Source: Hymenobacter sp. BT188 (GTDB lineage Bacteria > Bacteroidota > Bacteroidia > Cytophagales > Hymenobacteraceae). From it: a DNA stretch of 64,000 nt. The notes beneath the pieces were generated by a model, which was not told the DNA's origin, searched no databases, and was given only the letters and a program-made list of their open reading frames with translations. The stretch covers positions 900,828 through 964,827 of the forward strand of contig NZ_JACSCW010000002.1 of assembly GCF_014333585.1 (NCBI RefSeq), in the 5' to 3' direction. Positions 1 to 10,300 of the stretch are shown here, piece by piece. Made by a program: the position numbers and the translations under genes. How positions within the stretch are numbered: position 1 is the stretch's first letter; each line of letters begins with the position of its first letter.

Positions 1-266
1 CACGCTTCAAAAGTGCCATTCGCTAAAGTGCTTTGGGCCGCGGCCGTGCCCGACCACCATAAACCACTGAATAATAAAAGAGAAAGTAAGGGAGCCTTCA
101 TGCAGGTGTCAGATTGAGGTAGGATAAAAGAAGAGCAAAGCAACAGCCCGCTCAATTGTAAGATACGGGTACACTACGTTGCTAATTAGCTATTTGGTTG
201 TTTGTTCAAAGCTAATTCGAACAACAAATAAAACGCCGCTGAGCTTTTGTAAGAAAATGCAAAAAA

Positions 267-1109
267 TCAGGAGGTTTCGGTGGCACCCGGTAGCCGCGTC
301 CGGCCGAGTATTGCCCCAACCAGTAAGCCGGTAAATAAGCCCCCCAGATGCGCCGCGTGGTCAATATTACCCCCCAGCCCGCCCACCAATCCGTTGAGCA
401 TAAAATAGAAAACAAACCACATCATGGTACGGCGCTGAGAGCGGCCGAAGGGCACTGCACGCGTCAGGAGCAACGCCAGCAAAAGCCCGTACAACCCAAA
501 AATGGCCCCTGAGGCACCCACCGAATTTACGCCCGCAGTATTCCACCACAAGCTGGCCAGGCTACCCCCGATGCCGCACACCAAAAAGCCCCCCAGCAAG
601 CGCCCACGTCCCAGCAGCGGCTCCAGCAATGACCCCAAAAACAACAATCCCAGCCCATTGAGTAGCAAATGTGCCATGCCACCGTGCAGAAAGCAGCTGG
701 TAAGCAGGCGCCAGGGCTGGCCATGCAACGTGAGCGGCGAAAAATTGGACCCCCACATTATCAGTTCCTCGCCACTCGGCGCGAGCGGATCAGCGGCCGT
801 TAGCGCCAAGAGCGCATAAATTATTAAGTTAAGGTCGAGCAGCAGGGGCGTGACGAAGAACGACCCGGACGGCCACAGCATCGCCCGCAAGCTTCGCAGC
901 ACCAGGCGGCCAGTGCTTTCGTCGGGAAGCGGTGGAGGCGGGGGAGAAGGTGGCGCAGGTGCCTCGGCTGGCACAAGGCCGCGTCGTTGCAACTCGCGTA
1001 CGGCGGCCTGTACCACCGCGGGCGGAAAGCGCTGAGCCTGCTGAGCTAGAAAGAAAAGCTCAGCATCGGTTTTCTGGGCAAATAAATCGATGGGTTCGTC
1101 GGGGTCCAT
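267..1109 (-). CDS. Rhomboid-family intramembrane serine protease
   Basis: Predicted intramembrane protease that cuts transmembrane substrates. The membrane domain occupies roughly residues 84-270, with several hydrophobic helices. The rhomboid hallmarks are all visible: HGGMAHLLLN (His142, His147, Asn151), the nucleophile motif GASGAIFG with Ser200, and the catalytic His254 in DHAAHLGG, so the enzyme looks active. In front of the membrane domain are a soluble segment (residues 5-45) and a proline-rich linker (about 50-62). The soluble segment closely resembles the N-terminus of the upstream gene, which ends 19 bp before this start, so the two probably form an operon on the minus strand. Substrate unknown. 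Two copies of the TGGGGGGC word lie inside the gene. Confidence 0.9.
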   Translation of the reverse strand: MDPDEPIDLFAQKTDAELFFLAQQAQRFPPAVVQAAVRELQRRGLVPAEAPAPPSPPPPPLPDESTGRLVLRSLRAMLWPSGSFFVTPLLLDLNLIIYALLALTAADPLAPSGEELIMWGSNFSPLTLHGQPWRLLTSCFLHGGMAHLLLNGLGLLFLGSLLEPLLGRGRLLGGFLVCGIGGSLASLWWNTAGVNSVGASGAIFGLYGLLLALLLTRAVPFGRSQRRTMMWFVFYFMLNGLVGGLGGNIDHAAHLGGLFTGLLVGAILGRTRLPGATETS

Positions 1110-1128
1110 AAGGACAGTAGCCTGATTC

Positions 1129-1953
1129 TCAGCGCGCCATCGTCAGATCGATGTGGCGGGTAGGCTGCTTGCCGCCGCGCAGCTCATACAGCATATCCTC
1201 CACCGGGGCCAGGGTCTTGAGTACTTCGCTATTCATTGGTGGGCGACCAAGAGAATAATTTTCGCGCATTATCTGCAACGACTGCATGCGCCGGTTGGCT
1301 ATGTCATGCATCATGTTTACGCGCTCCTGCATCATCGGCCGCAGATTATGATTATACACCAACACGCGTGTTAGCTCGCGCCATTGATCGTATACCAGTG
1401 AGGCTTTGCCCGGAAAAGTCGAATCAATCTTGGCGATGGCTACCTGGTCGGCCAGGAACTCAGCTTGCTTTTCAGCCTTCCAGAAACGACCCGCCAAAAT
1501 CAGGTATTTGCCCAGCGGCTTTTTGTCGGTGCGCTCTTTGGCTGGTAAAAGGCTCGGCTCCGTTTTTACCTGGGCGGCAGTTTCAACTTCAAAGGTCGGT
1601 AGCACATTCAGCTCCACCGACTGTAGCTCTGTGGGAGCTTTCGGCACGACGCCCAATGCAGGCGAGGGCTTATGGAACTGGCTATACAGCACGCATCCAA
1701 CTGCCAGCAGGGCCGCGCCAATAGCGGGGACCAACCAGCGCCGCTCAGCGGGCTCATTATCATAGTCGTCAGTTGCAAATTCTTCAGCTTCAGTAAGGTG
1801 GGAGCGAGTCGCTACTTCGCGCCGATGCAGTTCTTGCTGTGCTGCCGCTACCACGTCAGCGTGGTACAGGTCTGGGTTCTCAAGGAAATAGAGGAGCTCG
1901 GTATCGGTTTTCTGGGTAAATAAATCAGCTGGAGTAGTTGAGCCTGATGACAT
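1129..1953 (-). CDS. Single-pass membrane protein sharing the N-terminal motif of the rhomboid neighbour
   Basis: I do not recognise a named family. The ORF is open further upstream, but the ATG at 1951-1953 gives a start (MSSGSTTPADLF) that lines up with the neighbouring rhomboid, so I chose it (274 aa). Residues 9-46 carry the shared motif DLFxQKTDxEL, then VVxAAxxELxRR. One transmembrane helix spans about residues 73-91, followed by a long extracytoplasmic, partly helical domain of about 180 residues with no cysteines or known catalytic motif. It lies just upstream of the rhomboid gene in the same direction and could be its substrate, adaptor or regulator; that is inference from position and the shared motif. 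Confidence 0.6.
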   Translation of the reverse strand: MSSGSTTPADLFTQKTDTELLYFLENPDLYHADVVAAAQQELHRREVATRSHLTEAEEFATDDYDNEPAERRWLVPAIGAALLAVGCVLYSQFHKPSPALGVVPKAPTELQSVELNVLPTFEVETAAQVKTEPSLLPAKERTDKKPLGKYLILAGRFWKAEKQAEFLADQVAIAKIDSTFPGKASLVYDQWRELTRVLVYNHNLRPMMQERVNMMHDIANRRMQSLQIMRENYSLGRPPMNSEVLKTLAPVEDMLYELRGGKQPTRHIDLTMAR

Positions 1954-2092
1954 GTGTAAGCTGGATAGCAGGTGAGAAATAGTGAGAATAATAAACTCCC
2001 CAAGTTGGCAAAAAAGCACGGCAATGCTACCCCTTTTAAGCTGAACCCGCGTATAGTTTAGCAAGTACCTTTTCGCACTAATTACTTCTGCT

Positions 2093-2416
2093 ATGGCAAA
2101 CGACCAAAACCAACCCGAACAAGAACCTGCCGATGGCTACGCTATCCAGCAAAGCACCGTTTCCCAATCTGATCAGCGCCAGCCAGAAGGCCGCCAGGCG
2201 TCCGGTGCCGGCAACGATTCGCTGCGCGGCCTCAACGCCGATGACAACTCAGGCAGCGGCGGCACCGAGGGCGGCCAGGAAATAAAAGGCAAAAACGTAA
2301 GCACCAGCACCACCTATGATACGCCCGGCAACGCCGCCGAGGGCGATGTAGGCGGCAGCACAACCAGCAGCGGCACGGGCGTATCGGGTGGTGAAACCGG
2401 CCAGGTAAATTTGTAG
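2093..2416 (+). CDS. Small disordered hydrophilic protein (first of a pair)
   Basis: A 107-residue protein rich in Gly, Ser, Asn, Gln and Asp, with no signal peptide, no hydrophobic core and no cysteine, so it is probably intrinsically disordered. It starts MANDQNQ, very like the next gene (MANDTQN), which begins 50 bp after this stop. The pair may be diverged duplicates and are probably co-transcribed. The composition recalls hydrophilin or stress-associated proteins, but I see no motif that fixes a function. Coding status rests on a full-length frame, a clean start and the resemblance to its neighbour. Confidence 0.6.
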   Translation: MANDQNQPEQEPADGYAIQQSTVSQSDQRQPEGRQASGAGNDSLRGLNADDNSGSGGTEGGQEIKGKNVSTSTTYDTPGNAAEGDVGGSTTSSGTGVSGGETGQVNL

Positions 2417-2465
2417 CCCACCCCAGCTCTGCTTATATCCCACTCATAATCTACCGCACAGCATC

Positions 2466-2759
2466 ATGGCAAACGACACGCAGAATACCGACCCTACTAC
2501 CGAAGACAGCGGCGTAAACCGCGAAAGCATCACGAATAGCGACGAAGCCAACGTTATAACCAATCAGGACGCAGCCGGAAACGAGGATGAGTCCCAAAGG
2601 CCGAAAACCACCAGCACCCAAGGCAATATGGGCGATGGCGCCGGCATTCGCGGTGATTACGGCAACAGCGACCAAACCAATGGCATGGAAGGCGAAGATG
2701 GCGCCGATATGCGCCGCGCCGCTGAGGCAGGTGGCGAAAGCGAAAATTCAGGTCGCTAA
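2466..2759 (+). CDS. Small disordered acidic protein (second of a pair)
   Basis: A 97-residue, Asp/Glu/Asn/Gly-rich protein without signal peptide or membrane segment. It opens with MANDTQN like the preceding gene and has the same low-complexity, charged composition, but little other alignable sequence. Probably cytoplasmic and disordered; no function can be assigned. It is followed by about 120 bp without a recognisable element before the serine hydrolase gene. Confidence 0.55.
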   Translation: MANDTQNTDPTTEDSGVNRESITNSDEANVITNQDAAGNEDESQRPKTTSTQGNMGDGAGIRGDYGNSDQTNGMEGEDGADMRRAAEAGGESENSGR

Positions 2760-2882
2760 GCGGGAGCGGTAACGCTTTCACCGTTTAGATTCCCAAGGCA
2801 AATTTGCCTCCCAGAGGTCCCCAGTACTTACCCAAGCTTCATTTGGTAGGCTGAAAGCACGCCCCCGCGTATCTTCCCAGCC

Positions 2883-4184
2883 ATGAAAACTACTAGATGG
2901 TGCCAAAGTAGGTGGTGGGGGCCTTTTTGTGGGCTTATAGTTGGGTTAAATGTGCTAGCCAACCCAATGGCAGCGGCTCAATCAGGAAACCCTTTGCGCC
3001 GGTTGTTGCACGCCGACACGGCTCGCTTCGGGCGGATACTGCGCGCCCCGGATCAGTACCGCGTCCAGATTATTTATACCCAAATAAACCGCGACGCCCA
3101 GAACAAGCCTCACTTTTGCTCTTACACCTATGGGGGGCAAAATTTGCGGCGCTACTTCTACCCGGCCAGCACCGTGAAGCTGCCGGCCGCCGCTGTGGCC
3201 CTCGAAAAGCTGCGCTCTCTCCGCACGCAACTCGATGGTCATGGCCTGACGTCCGAGTCGCCCATGCGTATCGACTCCGCTTTTGCTGGTCAGACCCGCG
3301 TTGATTGGGATTCTACCAATACTACGCTCCGGCCCAGTATTGCGCACTATGTTCGGAAAGTGCTGCTGGTGAGCGACAATGACGCCTACAATCGACTGTA
3401 TGAGTTTGTGGGCCCCGGCCCGCTAAACGCGGCCTTGCAGGCACGGGGCTACCGGCGGGTGCGGCTCATGCACCGGCTGTCGGTGGGGGACAAGGAGCCA
3501 GGCTCCCGCCACACCAACCCCATCACGTTTTTCGCTGATTCATCGCTGAAAACCCCTGTTTATCAGCAGAAGGCTGGATTTTTTGCTGGTGCTTGGCCGC
3601 AGCTGGACCTGAAAGGAGAGAAGATAGGCCAGGGCTACATGCAAGACGATAAGCCAATACAAGAGCCCCTCGACTTCAGCACCAAAAACTATATTTCCCT
3701 GGCCGATCTGCAAGGCGTGCTCCGGGCTATTATGTTTCCCGAAAGCCTGCCAGCAAAACGGCGCTTTCAGCTCGCCGCCGCTGATTATCAGTTTCTGAGG
3801 CAATATATGTCGATGTTACCGCGGGAGAGTAAGGCCCCGCGCTACGACTCGCTGGAATACCCTGACAACTACGCTAAGTTTTTGTTGGCGGGCAGTCCGG
3901 CAGGACCGTTGCCACCCGGCGTGCGCATTTTCAACAAAATAGGGCAAGCTTATGGCTTTCTGATTGATAACGCCTATATCATGGACGAAACTCGGGGTGT
4001 GGAATTTCTGCTGTCGGCCGTGATCTATACCAATGCCGATGGCATTCTCAACGACGACCAATATGAGTACGATGCAATTGGCTTTCCATTCATGCGCGAT
4101 TTAGGCCAGGCCGTGTATCAGCATGAACTTAAACGTACCCGCCGCAACCGGCCCGATTTAAGTCAATTCAAGGAAGCGCCATAG
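2883..4184 (+). CDS. Secreted class A beta-lactamase-like serine hydrolase
   Basis: A 433-residue exported protein of the penicillin-binding/beta-lactamase fold. A signal peptide covers about residues 1-33 (cleavage near MAAAQ). Three active-site elements are visible: Ser96-x-x-Lys99 (STVK), the SDN loop at 164-166, and a KIG triad at 352-354 in place of the usual KTG. It is longer than a classical class A beta-lactamase (about 290 aa) and lacks an obvious omega-loop glutamate motif, so a peptidoglycan peptidase or other serine hydrolase is at least as likely as a true beta-lactamase. The D-Ala-D-Ala dipeptidase gene downstream supports a cell-wall role. A TGGGGGGC word sits at 3131-3138. Confidence 0.75.
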   Translation: MKTTRWCQSRWWGPFCGLIVGLNVLANPMAAAQSGNPLRRLLHADTARFGRILRAPDQYRVQIIYTQINRDAQNKPHFCSYTYGGQNLRRYFYPASTVKLPAAAVALEKLRSLRTQLDGHGLTSESPMRIDSAFAGQTRVDWDSTNTTLRPSIAHYVRKVLLVSDNDAYNRLYEFVGPGPLNAALQARGYRRVRLMHRLSVGDKEPGSRHTNPITFFADSSLKTPVYQQKAGFFAGAWPQLDLKGEKIGQGYMQDDKPIQEPLDFSTKNYISLADLQGVLRAIMFPESLPAKRRFQLAAADYQFLRQYMSMLPRESKAPRYDSLEYPDNYAKFLLAGSPAGPLPPGVRIFNKIGQAYGFLIDNAYIMDETRGVEFLLSAVIYTNADGILNDDQYEYDAIGFPFMRDLGQAVYQHELKRTRRNRPDLSQFKEAP

Positions 4185-4471
4185 AAGTAATTTATTAAAT
4201 CATGTAACCTTTTGTGACTAGGCGAAGAAGCCATAAAAACCTGTTTTCAAGTATTTTACATGAATGAACAGGTGTTAAAGCTCAACTGTTAAATATCTTT
4301 TGAAGCTGACCAGCAACTAATAGTCGAATGAAGAGTAAACACCAGTACTCGAAACTCAGCTATGTATTCGTTAGGCCTTTTTGGCGCTTGTCGGCTGCGT
4401 GAAAAGTGGCCGCTATATTGCATGAGTACCAAGCCTGCCTTCACCTATGGGCAGGCTATTGAGAACCAAAA

Positions 4472-5119
4472 ATGCCCCCCAGCGAGCTAATTTCCCCCAA
4501 TATGCATGGCCTACGGGTCGTCACAACCCCGGACTATTACCGCCGGCAGGTGCGGGAAACCCCAGATAGTGAGTTGGTTAATCTCGCAGAATTTATTCCC
4601 GGTATTATACTGGACATCCGTTACGCCACTGCAGCGAATCTGCTAGGCCGGCCTTTATACCAAGCGCCCAAAGCCTTTCTGCGCCGCCCGGCTGCGGCCG
4701 CGCTGCGAGCTGTTCAGGAGGAGTTAGCTACTGTCGGAATTGGATTAAAGGTGTTTGACGCGTATCGGCCATACAGTGCTACTGTGGCTTTCTATGATCA
4801 TGTGCGCGATGAAACCTACGCCGCTCCTCCGTGGCGAGGCTCGCGTCATAACCGGGGCTGCGCCGTGGATGTAACGCTGGTAAGCTTAAGTACTGGCGAG
4901 GAGCTTGCCATGCCCACCGACTTCGATGACTTAACCCCTGCCGCTCACGCCGATTTTTCGGAAGTTTCGGCGCTGGCTCAGCTAAATCGGGCTGTTCTGC
5001 GGGCCGTTATGAGCCGCCACTGCTTTGAACAATACCCCGGTGAGTGGTGGCATTTCGATCATAAGTGCTGGGAAAATCAAGACTTAATGGACCTGGAGTT
5101 CGCTGATTTACAGGCATAG
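4472..5119 (+). CDS. D-alanyl-D-alanine dipeptidase, VanX/DdpX family
   Basis: Zinc dipeptidase that splits D-Ala-D-Ala; in this family it either recycles cell-wall dipeptide or lowers the pool of vancomycin target. All ligands are present: His126 and Asp133 in SRHNRGCAVD, His194 in EWWHFDH, and the catalytic Glu191. Arg99 in DAYRP matches the conserved substrate arginine. Length (215 aa) is typical. No signal peptide is visible, so it is probably cytoplasmic. No vanH or D-Ala-D-Lac ligase gene is nearby, so a dipeptide-recycling role is more likely than glycopeptide resistance. The start ATG overlaps a GCCCCCCA word at 4474-4481; an ATG at residue 11 is an alternative start. Confidence 0.85.
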   Translation: MPPSELISPNMHGLRVVTTPDYYRRQVRETPDSELVNLAEFIPGIILDIRYATAANLLGRPLYQAPKAFLRRPAAAALRAVQEELATVGIGLKVFDAYRPYSATVAFYDHVRDETYAAPPWRGSRHNRGCAVDVTLVSLSTGEELAMPTDFDDLTPAAHADFSEVSALAQLNRAVLRAVMSRHCFEQYPGEWWHFDHKCWENQDLMDLEFADLQA

Positions 5120-5244
5120 TCCAGATCAGGTGCTGGCTCACAGGTTGGCCGGTACCTCATATAAATAGCGGTAAATGTGCGTTTTGTGTCGGCTACGAGC
5201 GTTGAGCTGTGTAATTTGCGGGCGTCTTACCCGTTTATGTGCCG

Positions 5245-7023
5245 ATGCCCCCATTGCTTTCCACTGATTCTCGTGCTTTCTTTTTCCTATTAACGCTGTG
5301 CGGGCTACTATGTGGCCCCGCTGCTCGTAGCCAAAATGCCCCCCCGAAACGGGAAATGCGTGGTGTTTGGATTGCCAGCGTCGAGAATATTGACTGGCCC
5401 AGCCGCCGTTCGCTCACGCCCGACCAGCAGCGCCGTGAGTATACCCAGATGCTCGACACGCAGAAAAAGAATGGCATCAATGCCGTGTTTGTGCAGATTC
5501 GGCCCGCCGCCGATGCTTTTTATCAAAGCGACTTGGAGCCCTGGAGCAAGTGGCTGACCGGCCAGCAAGGCAAAGCCCCCAGCCCCGCCTACGACCCACT
5601 TCCTTTCCTGATTGATGAAGCCCACGCCCGCGGCATGGAGTTTCACGCCTGGTTCAACCCATATCGCGCGTCCCTCGATTCGGTGACGACCAAGCTGGCC
5701 GCAAATCATCCGTATCGGCAGCATCCTGAATGGTTTTTGCGCTACTCCGGCAAGCTGCTCTTCAATCCTGGCTTGCCCGAAGTGCGGGGCTACATCAACA
5801 AAGTCATCCTAGACGTGGTGCGCCGCTATGATATCGATGGGGTGCATTTCGACGACTATTTCTACCCCTATCCCGAAGCCGGCCAGGTTATTCACGACGA
5901 AGCAGCCTTCCAGCAACACAACCCCGATCAGCTGAAACTGTCCGACTGGCGTCGCCAGAACGTGAACACGCTGGTGCGGGATCTGCACACTAATATTCAG
6001 AGCACGAAGCGCTGGGTGAAGTTCGGGATTTCGCCGTTTGGCGTTTGGATGAATCAAACCAGCAATCCCGAAGGCTCGAACTCGGCTGCTTTCGAGGGCT
6101 ACTCAGGCCTTTATGCCGATGCTCGCCTTTGGATGCAGCAGGGCTGGGTCGACTATATTCTGCCCCAGCTTTATTGGAGCACCACGTTCAAAGTGGCCTC
6201 TTACCCTGTCCTGCTGGAGTGGTGGGCGCGCAACCGCTTCGACCGTCACCTGTACATCGGGCAGGGCGCGTATCGCATCTTCGAAACCAGCAAGCGCGAC
6301 CCATCCTGGCGCGATCCCACGGAGCTGCCCCGCCAGATTCGTCTCAACCGCTCGTATCCGACGCAGGTAGGCGGCAGCGTATTTTTTAGCTCCAAGTCAT
6401 TAGTAGCCAATCCGCTGCACATAGCCGATACCCTGCGCCAGAACTTGTTCCGCTACCCGGCTTTGGTGCCTACCATGCCCTGGATGGATGCCGTGCCGCC
6501 TCGTCCGGCTCAAAACCTAGTACTAACGCGCACTGGTCGGGCCGTAACGTTATTCTGGCAGCCCGGCCCCGCTGCCACCGATGGTGATGTGGCCCGCTAC
6601 TTTGTGGTTTACCGCTTCGGCCCCGGCGAAACGCCCGCCCCCGACGACCCGCGCCACATCGTAGCCCTGGTGCCCCGGCCCGCTAACAACCAGCCCGCTC
6701 TGGTAGACACTACGGCCCGCCCCGGCGTGGACTATGCCTACTATATCACCGCCGTCGACCGTCTGCATAATGAAAGCCCGCCCGTGCGCGCCAGCACCGG
6801 AGCTGGCTCACCAGTGCTTGTGGCGCAGACCCCGCCCGTAGTGCCCACGCCAGCACCCACTGCTCCGCCCGTAGCCTCTACTCCGCCGCCTGCCCGGTCC
6901 GGGCCACCCGTTGCGCCCCGCCCTACCATCAGCCGACCCGCGCCTAACACCACCAGTAAAACCAAAGTGAAGATTAAAAAGCGTAAACGCGGAGGTTTAT
7001 TGGAACGCGTATTTGGCCGGTAG
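5245..7023 (+). CDS. Secreted DUF187/GHL10-type glycoside hydrolase with C-terminal FN3-like domain
   Basis: Exported glycosidase-like protein of about 592 aa. A GTG at 5239 is also open, but the ATG at 5245 gives a normal signal peptide ending near ARSQ. Residues from about 35 to 410 form the barrel of the GHL10 (DUF187) family: the opening EMRGVWIASVENIDWP, the block FVQIRPAADAFY and HAWFNPYRAS are characteristic. A fibronectin-type-III-like domain follows (about 425-515). The tail is proline/threonine-rich and ends in a strongly basic stretch (KVKIKKRKRGG). Related enzymes act on cell-wall or extracellular polysaccharides; the actual substrate is unknown. Expression ends at the GGGGGGC hairpin terminator just downstream. 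Confidence 0.8.
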   Translation: MPPLLSTDSRAFFFLLTLCGLLCGPAARSQNAPPKREMRGVWIASVENIDWPSRRSLTPDQQRREYTQMLDTQKKNGINAVFVQIRPAADAFYQSDLEPWSKWLTGQQGKAPSPAYDPLPFLIDEAHARGMEFHAWFNPYRASLDSVTTKLAANHPYRQHPEWFLRYSGKLLFNPGLPEVRGYINKVILDVVRRYDIDGVHFDDYFYPYPEAGQVIHDEAAFQQHNPDQLKLSDWRRQNVNTLVRDLHTNIQSTKRWVKFGISPFGVWMNQTSNPEGSNSAAFEGYSGLYADARLWMQQGWVDYILPQLYWSTTFKVASYPVLLEWWARNRFDRHLYIGQGAYRIFETSKRDPSWRDPTELPRQIRLNRSYPTQVGGSVFFSSKSLVANPLHIADTLRQNLFRYPALVPTMPWMDAVPPRPAQNLVLTRTGRAVTLFWQPGPAATDGDVARYFVVYRFGPGETPAPDDPRHIVALVPRPANNQPALVDTTARPGVDYAYYITAVDRLHNESPPVRASTGAGSPVLVAQTPPVVPTPAPTAPPVASTPPPARSGPPVAPRPTISRPAPNTTSKTKVKIKKRKRGGLLERVFGR

Positions 7024-7062
7024 CTGGCATCAGCAATCTAAATAGTAAGCTCACCATCGCAT

Positions 7063-7099
7063 AAAAAAGCCCCCCAGACATGCATCTGGGGGGCTTTTT
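7063..7099 (+). terminator. GCCCCCCAG/CTGGGGGGC hairpin terminator
   Basis: Inverted repeat of the window's signature word: an A-tract, GCCCCCCAGA, a short loop, then TCTGGGGGGC and TTTTT. It lies 40 bp after the glycosidase stop and could work in both directions. Confidence 0.85.
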
Positions 7100-7152
7100 G
7101 TGCGGTGGTAAGTCAATATTAGCTCAATACCTGATGCGTACCAGCTACCGCA

Positions 7153-7217
7153 CAGCCCTACAGACGCATTTCATAGCTCCTTACGATAAGTAGCTATGAA
7201 ATGCGTCTGTAGGGCTG
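7153..7217. repeat. 26-bp perfect inverted repeat upstream of susC
   Basis: Left arm 7153-7178 and right arm 7192-7217 are exact reverse complements around a 13-bp loop. There is no flanking T-tract, so it is not a simple intrinsic terminator. It lies about 100 bp before the first susC start and after the glycosidase terminator. It looks like a REP- or MITE-type palindrome; an RNA structure in the susC leader is also possible. Confidence 0.75.
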
Positions 7218-7318
7218 CCTACATTGTCTATGATAGGTATAGTATTATTCAGAATGGTATTTATACCATATATTGATAGCGTTGACACCACTCCTTTCTC
7301 ACTTTAATTCTTCCTTTT

Positions 7319-10300
7319 ATGCGTAACACTTACCCATTGAGGCTAGTCCTGTCATTTGGCTGGCTTCTCATGTGCGTGCTATTGACTACGCAGCTGGCAG
7401 CGCAGCCCGGCGGTGCCCGCCAGCCCTACACCCTGCAGGGACGTGTCGTGGATGAGCGCGGGCAGGCCCTGCCTGGTGCTACAGTCTTGCTGGGGGGCAC
7501 TACATTCGGCACGGCCACCAGCGCTGATGGTTCCTACAGCCTGCCGGTGCAGGTGACGCCTGGTGCTTATACACTCTCGGTTTCCATTATCGGCTTCCGG
7601 TCCCAGTTCAAACCTATCAATCTGGGCAGCACCCCAACCGTAACTACCGATGTCACGCTCACAGAAGCTGTCCAGACCTTGGATGATGTGGTAGTAACAG
7701 GCTCCACGATAAGCGTAAACAAGCGGGAGCTAGGCAACGCCATCAGCACGGTGACGGCCCGCGACCTGGAGCAGACCGGCACGGGCGGGGCGCTCAACGC
7801 CTTGCAGGGCAAATTGCCCGGCGCGCAAATCGTGCAGAACTCCGGCGACCCTTCGGGCTCTATGTCGGTGCGACTACGGGGCATTCACTCGCTACGGGGC
7901 TCTTCCGATCCGCTGTATGTAATTGACGGCGTAATTGTGAGTAATAACAGTGCGAACGTGTCGCAGCTGGCTGCGGGGCCGGACATTGGATCTGCGAATG
8001 CCGGCCAAAACCGCCTAGCCGACCTCAACCCCAACGACATTGCCAGTATCAACGTCATCAACGGCGCGGCGGCGGCGGCGCAGTATGGCTCGCGGGCCTC
8101 AAATGGGGTAGTGCTTATTACCACCAAACGCGGCAAGACGGGTGCGGCGCGGGTATCCGCTTACGCTAGCTTTAATATAAATGAGCTGCGCAAATCAGTG
8201 CCCGTTAACACCTTTGGCCAGCAGTTTGGCTTTGCGGGGCTACGCCTGTACACAATTGGTGCTCCCACACCTGCGCAGATAGCTGCCAACCCTGGTATCA
8301 CGACAACAAGCATTACGCGGGCCGGAGCCACCACGCTATTGGCAACCAACCTAGTAGAAACACCGCGCTACGACTACTTCAACGATATTTTCCGGACGGG
8401 CTACGGCACTGATAATGGTGTTTCCATCTCAGGCGGGGCCGAGCGGACCCAGTATCTCGTGTCGGTTGGTTATCTGAAAAATCAGGGTATCATTGATGGG
8501 ACCGAATTTACGCGCTACAACGTGCGGGCCCGCGTTGACCAACGCTTGGCCAGCTGGATTCGGGCTTCGGCAGGGGTAGCTTATAACAATAGCCTTTCCG
8601 ATGAAAAGGCCAACGGTAACGTGTTCTATAGCCCCATCAACTCCATTAACATCACCAACAACATCTACGACATTAACCGGCGCGACCCCAATGGCAATCT
8701 GCTGGCCGTAGAGCCCACCCGAGTTAACCCGCTGTCCACAATCGAGGACATGAAGTTTACGCAGCGTATCAACCGCACCATTACCGACCTACAGGTGAAT
8801 CTGACGCCGTTCAGAGGATTATCGGTGGATTATATTCTGGGGTTAGATACGTATTCGCAAGTGGGCGAGAACTACATTCGACCCTACCCATATCAGGCTG
8901 CGGCCGGCCTGCCGTTGCAGCGCTACCCATCGGGTTTCGCAGCCAACGCCAATAATAACGTGCTGCAGCTCAACTCTGATGTGAACGTGGGCTACGACCG
9001 GCAGCTCACCGAAGACTTCAAGGTGACACTGCTGGCCGGCTATAGCTACCAGTACCTGCGCGGGGAGCTGGTGCGTACGCAGGGGCAAAACCTGGCGCCG
9101 TTTATCACCACCGTTAGTGGTGCGGCCAGCAACACCGTAGCTTCCAGCGCGGATCTGGACCAGTTTGATTTGAGTGGCATTTTTGGGCAGGCCACCTTTG
9201 GGTTTCGCAACCTGGCCTTCCTCACGGGCGCTATTCGCCGCGACCGGTCGTCGAAATTCTCATCCTCCGAAACCAACCAATACTACCCGAAGGTGAGTGG
9301 CTCGCTGGTGCTCTCCGATCTGGGCTTCTGGAAGGATGCGGCGTACGCCAAGACCTTCAATTCGCTGAAGCTGCGCGCCAGCTACGGTGAGGCTGGCAAC
9401 CTGAACGGCATTGGTTCCTACGACCGATTTTACCAGTTTACACCCATTGGCTTTCAGGGCCGCAACACCTTCCTGCCCAACGCGCGACTGGCAAACCCAC
9501 GGGTGCGGCCGGAGCGCGTAGCCGAATTGGAAGTAGGAGCCGACCTGGGCTTTTTCAACGACCGCTTGGGCCTGGGCGTAACGGTGTACAATCAGAAAAC
9601 CACGGATCTGGTGGTAGACCGGCCACTGGCGCCGTCGCGGGGTGGCTCATCCATCGTTGAGAACGTGGCTCGGCTTAATAACAAAGGTGTGGAAGTGCAG
9701 CTGAGCGCTGTGCCGGTGCGCACTGCCGATTTTAGCTGGGACTTCACGGCCATCTTCAGCCGCAACCGCAATAAGATTGTGGATCTGGTGGGTTCGTCGG
9801 CCATACTCGTTGATAACGTTGCCGGCGCGCCGGTATATCTTATTAATGGACAGCCAGCGGGCGTGTTTTATGGCTCAGCTTATGCCCGCAACCCCGATGG
9901 CTCCCTGCTGCTGACTCCACAGGGCTTTCCGCAGGACGAGCGTACCACGGGCCAGAGCGTCGGCTCGGTTGACTTCACACCCGCCCGCAACGGCGAGGGT
10001 CAGCCCAGCTACGCACCGGGCACTACCATTGCCAACGTTGTCATCGGCAACCCCAACCCGGACTGGACTGGCTCCTTCAGCACCAGCTTCACCTACAAGA
10101 AATTGTCCTTGCGGGTGCTGCTCGATGCCGTGCAGGGCGTGGATGTATTCAATGCTGACTACCGGACCCGTCAGGGCGTGGGGCTGGGCGACCTGGCCGA
10201 GCAGGAGTTGCGGGGGGAGCTGCCGCGCGGCTACATCTTTGCTGTCTATAACACCCAGGAATTTCGCATCGACGACGGCTCGTTTGTGAAGCTTCGTGAG

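Noticed and set aside
4185..4471. Possible small gene between the serine hydrolase and the dipeptidase
   Set aside because: About 287 bp without a credible reading frame, hairpin or promoter match; I see nothing there.
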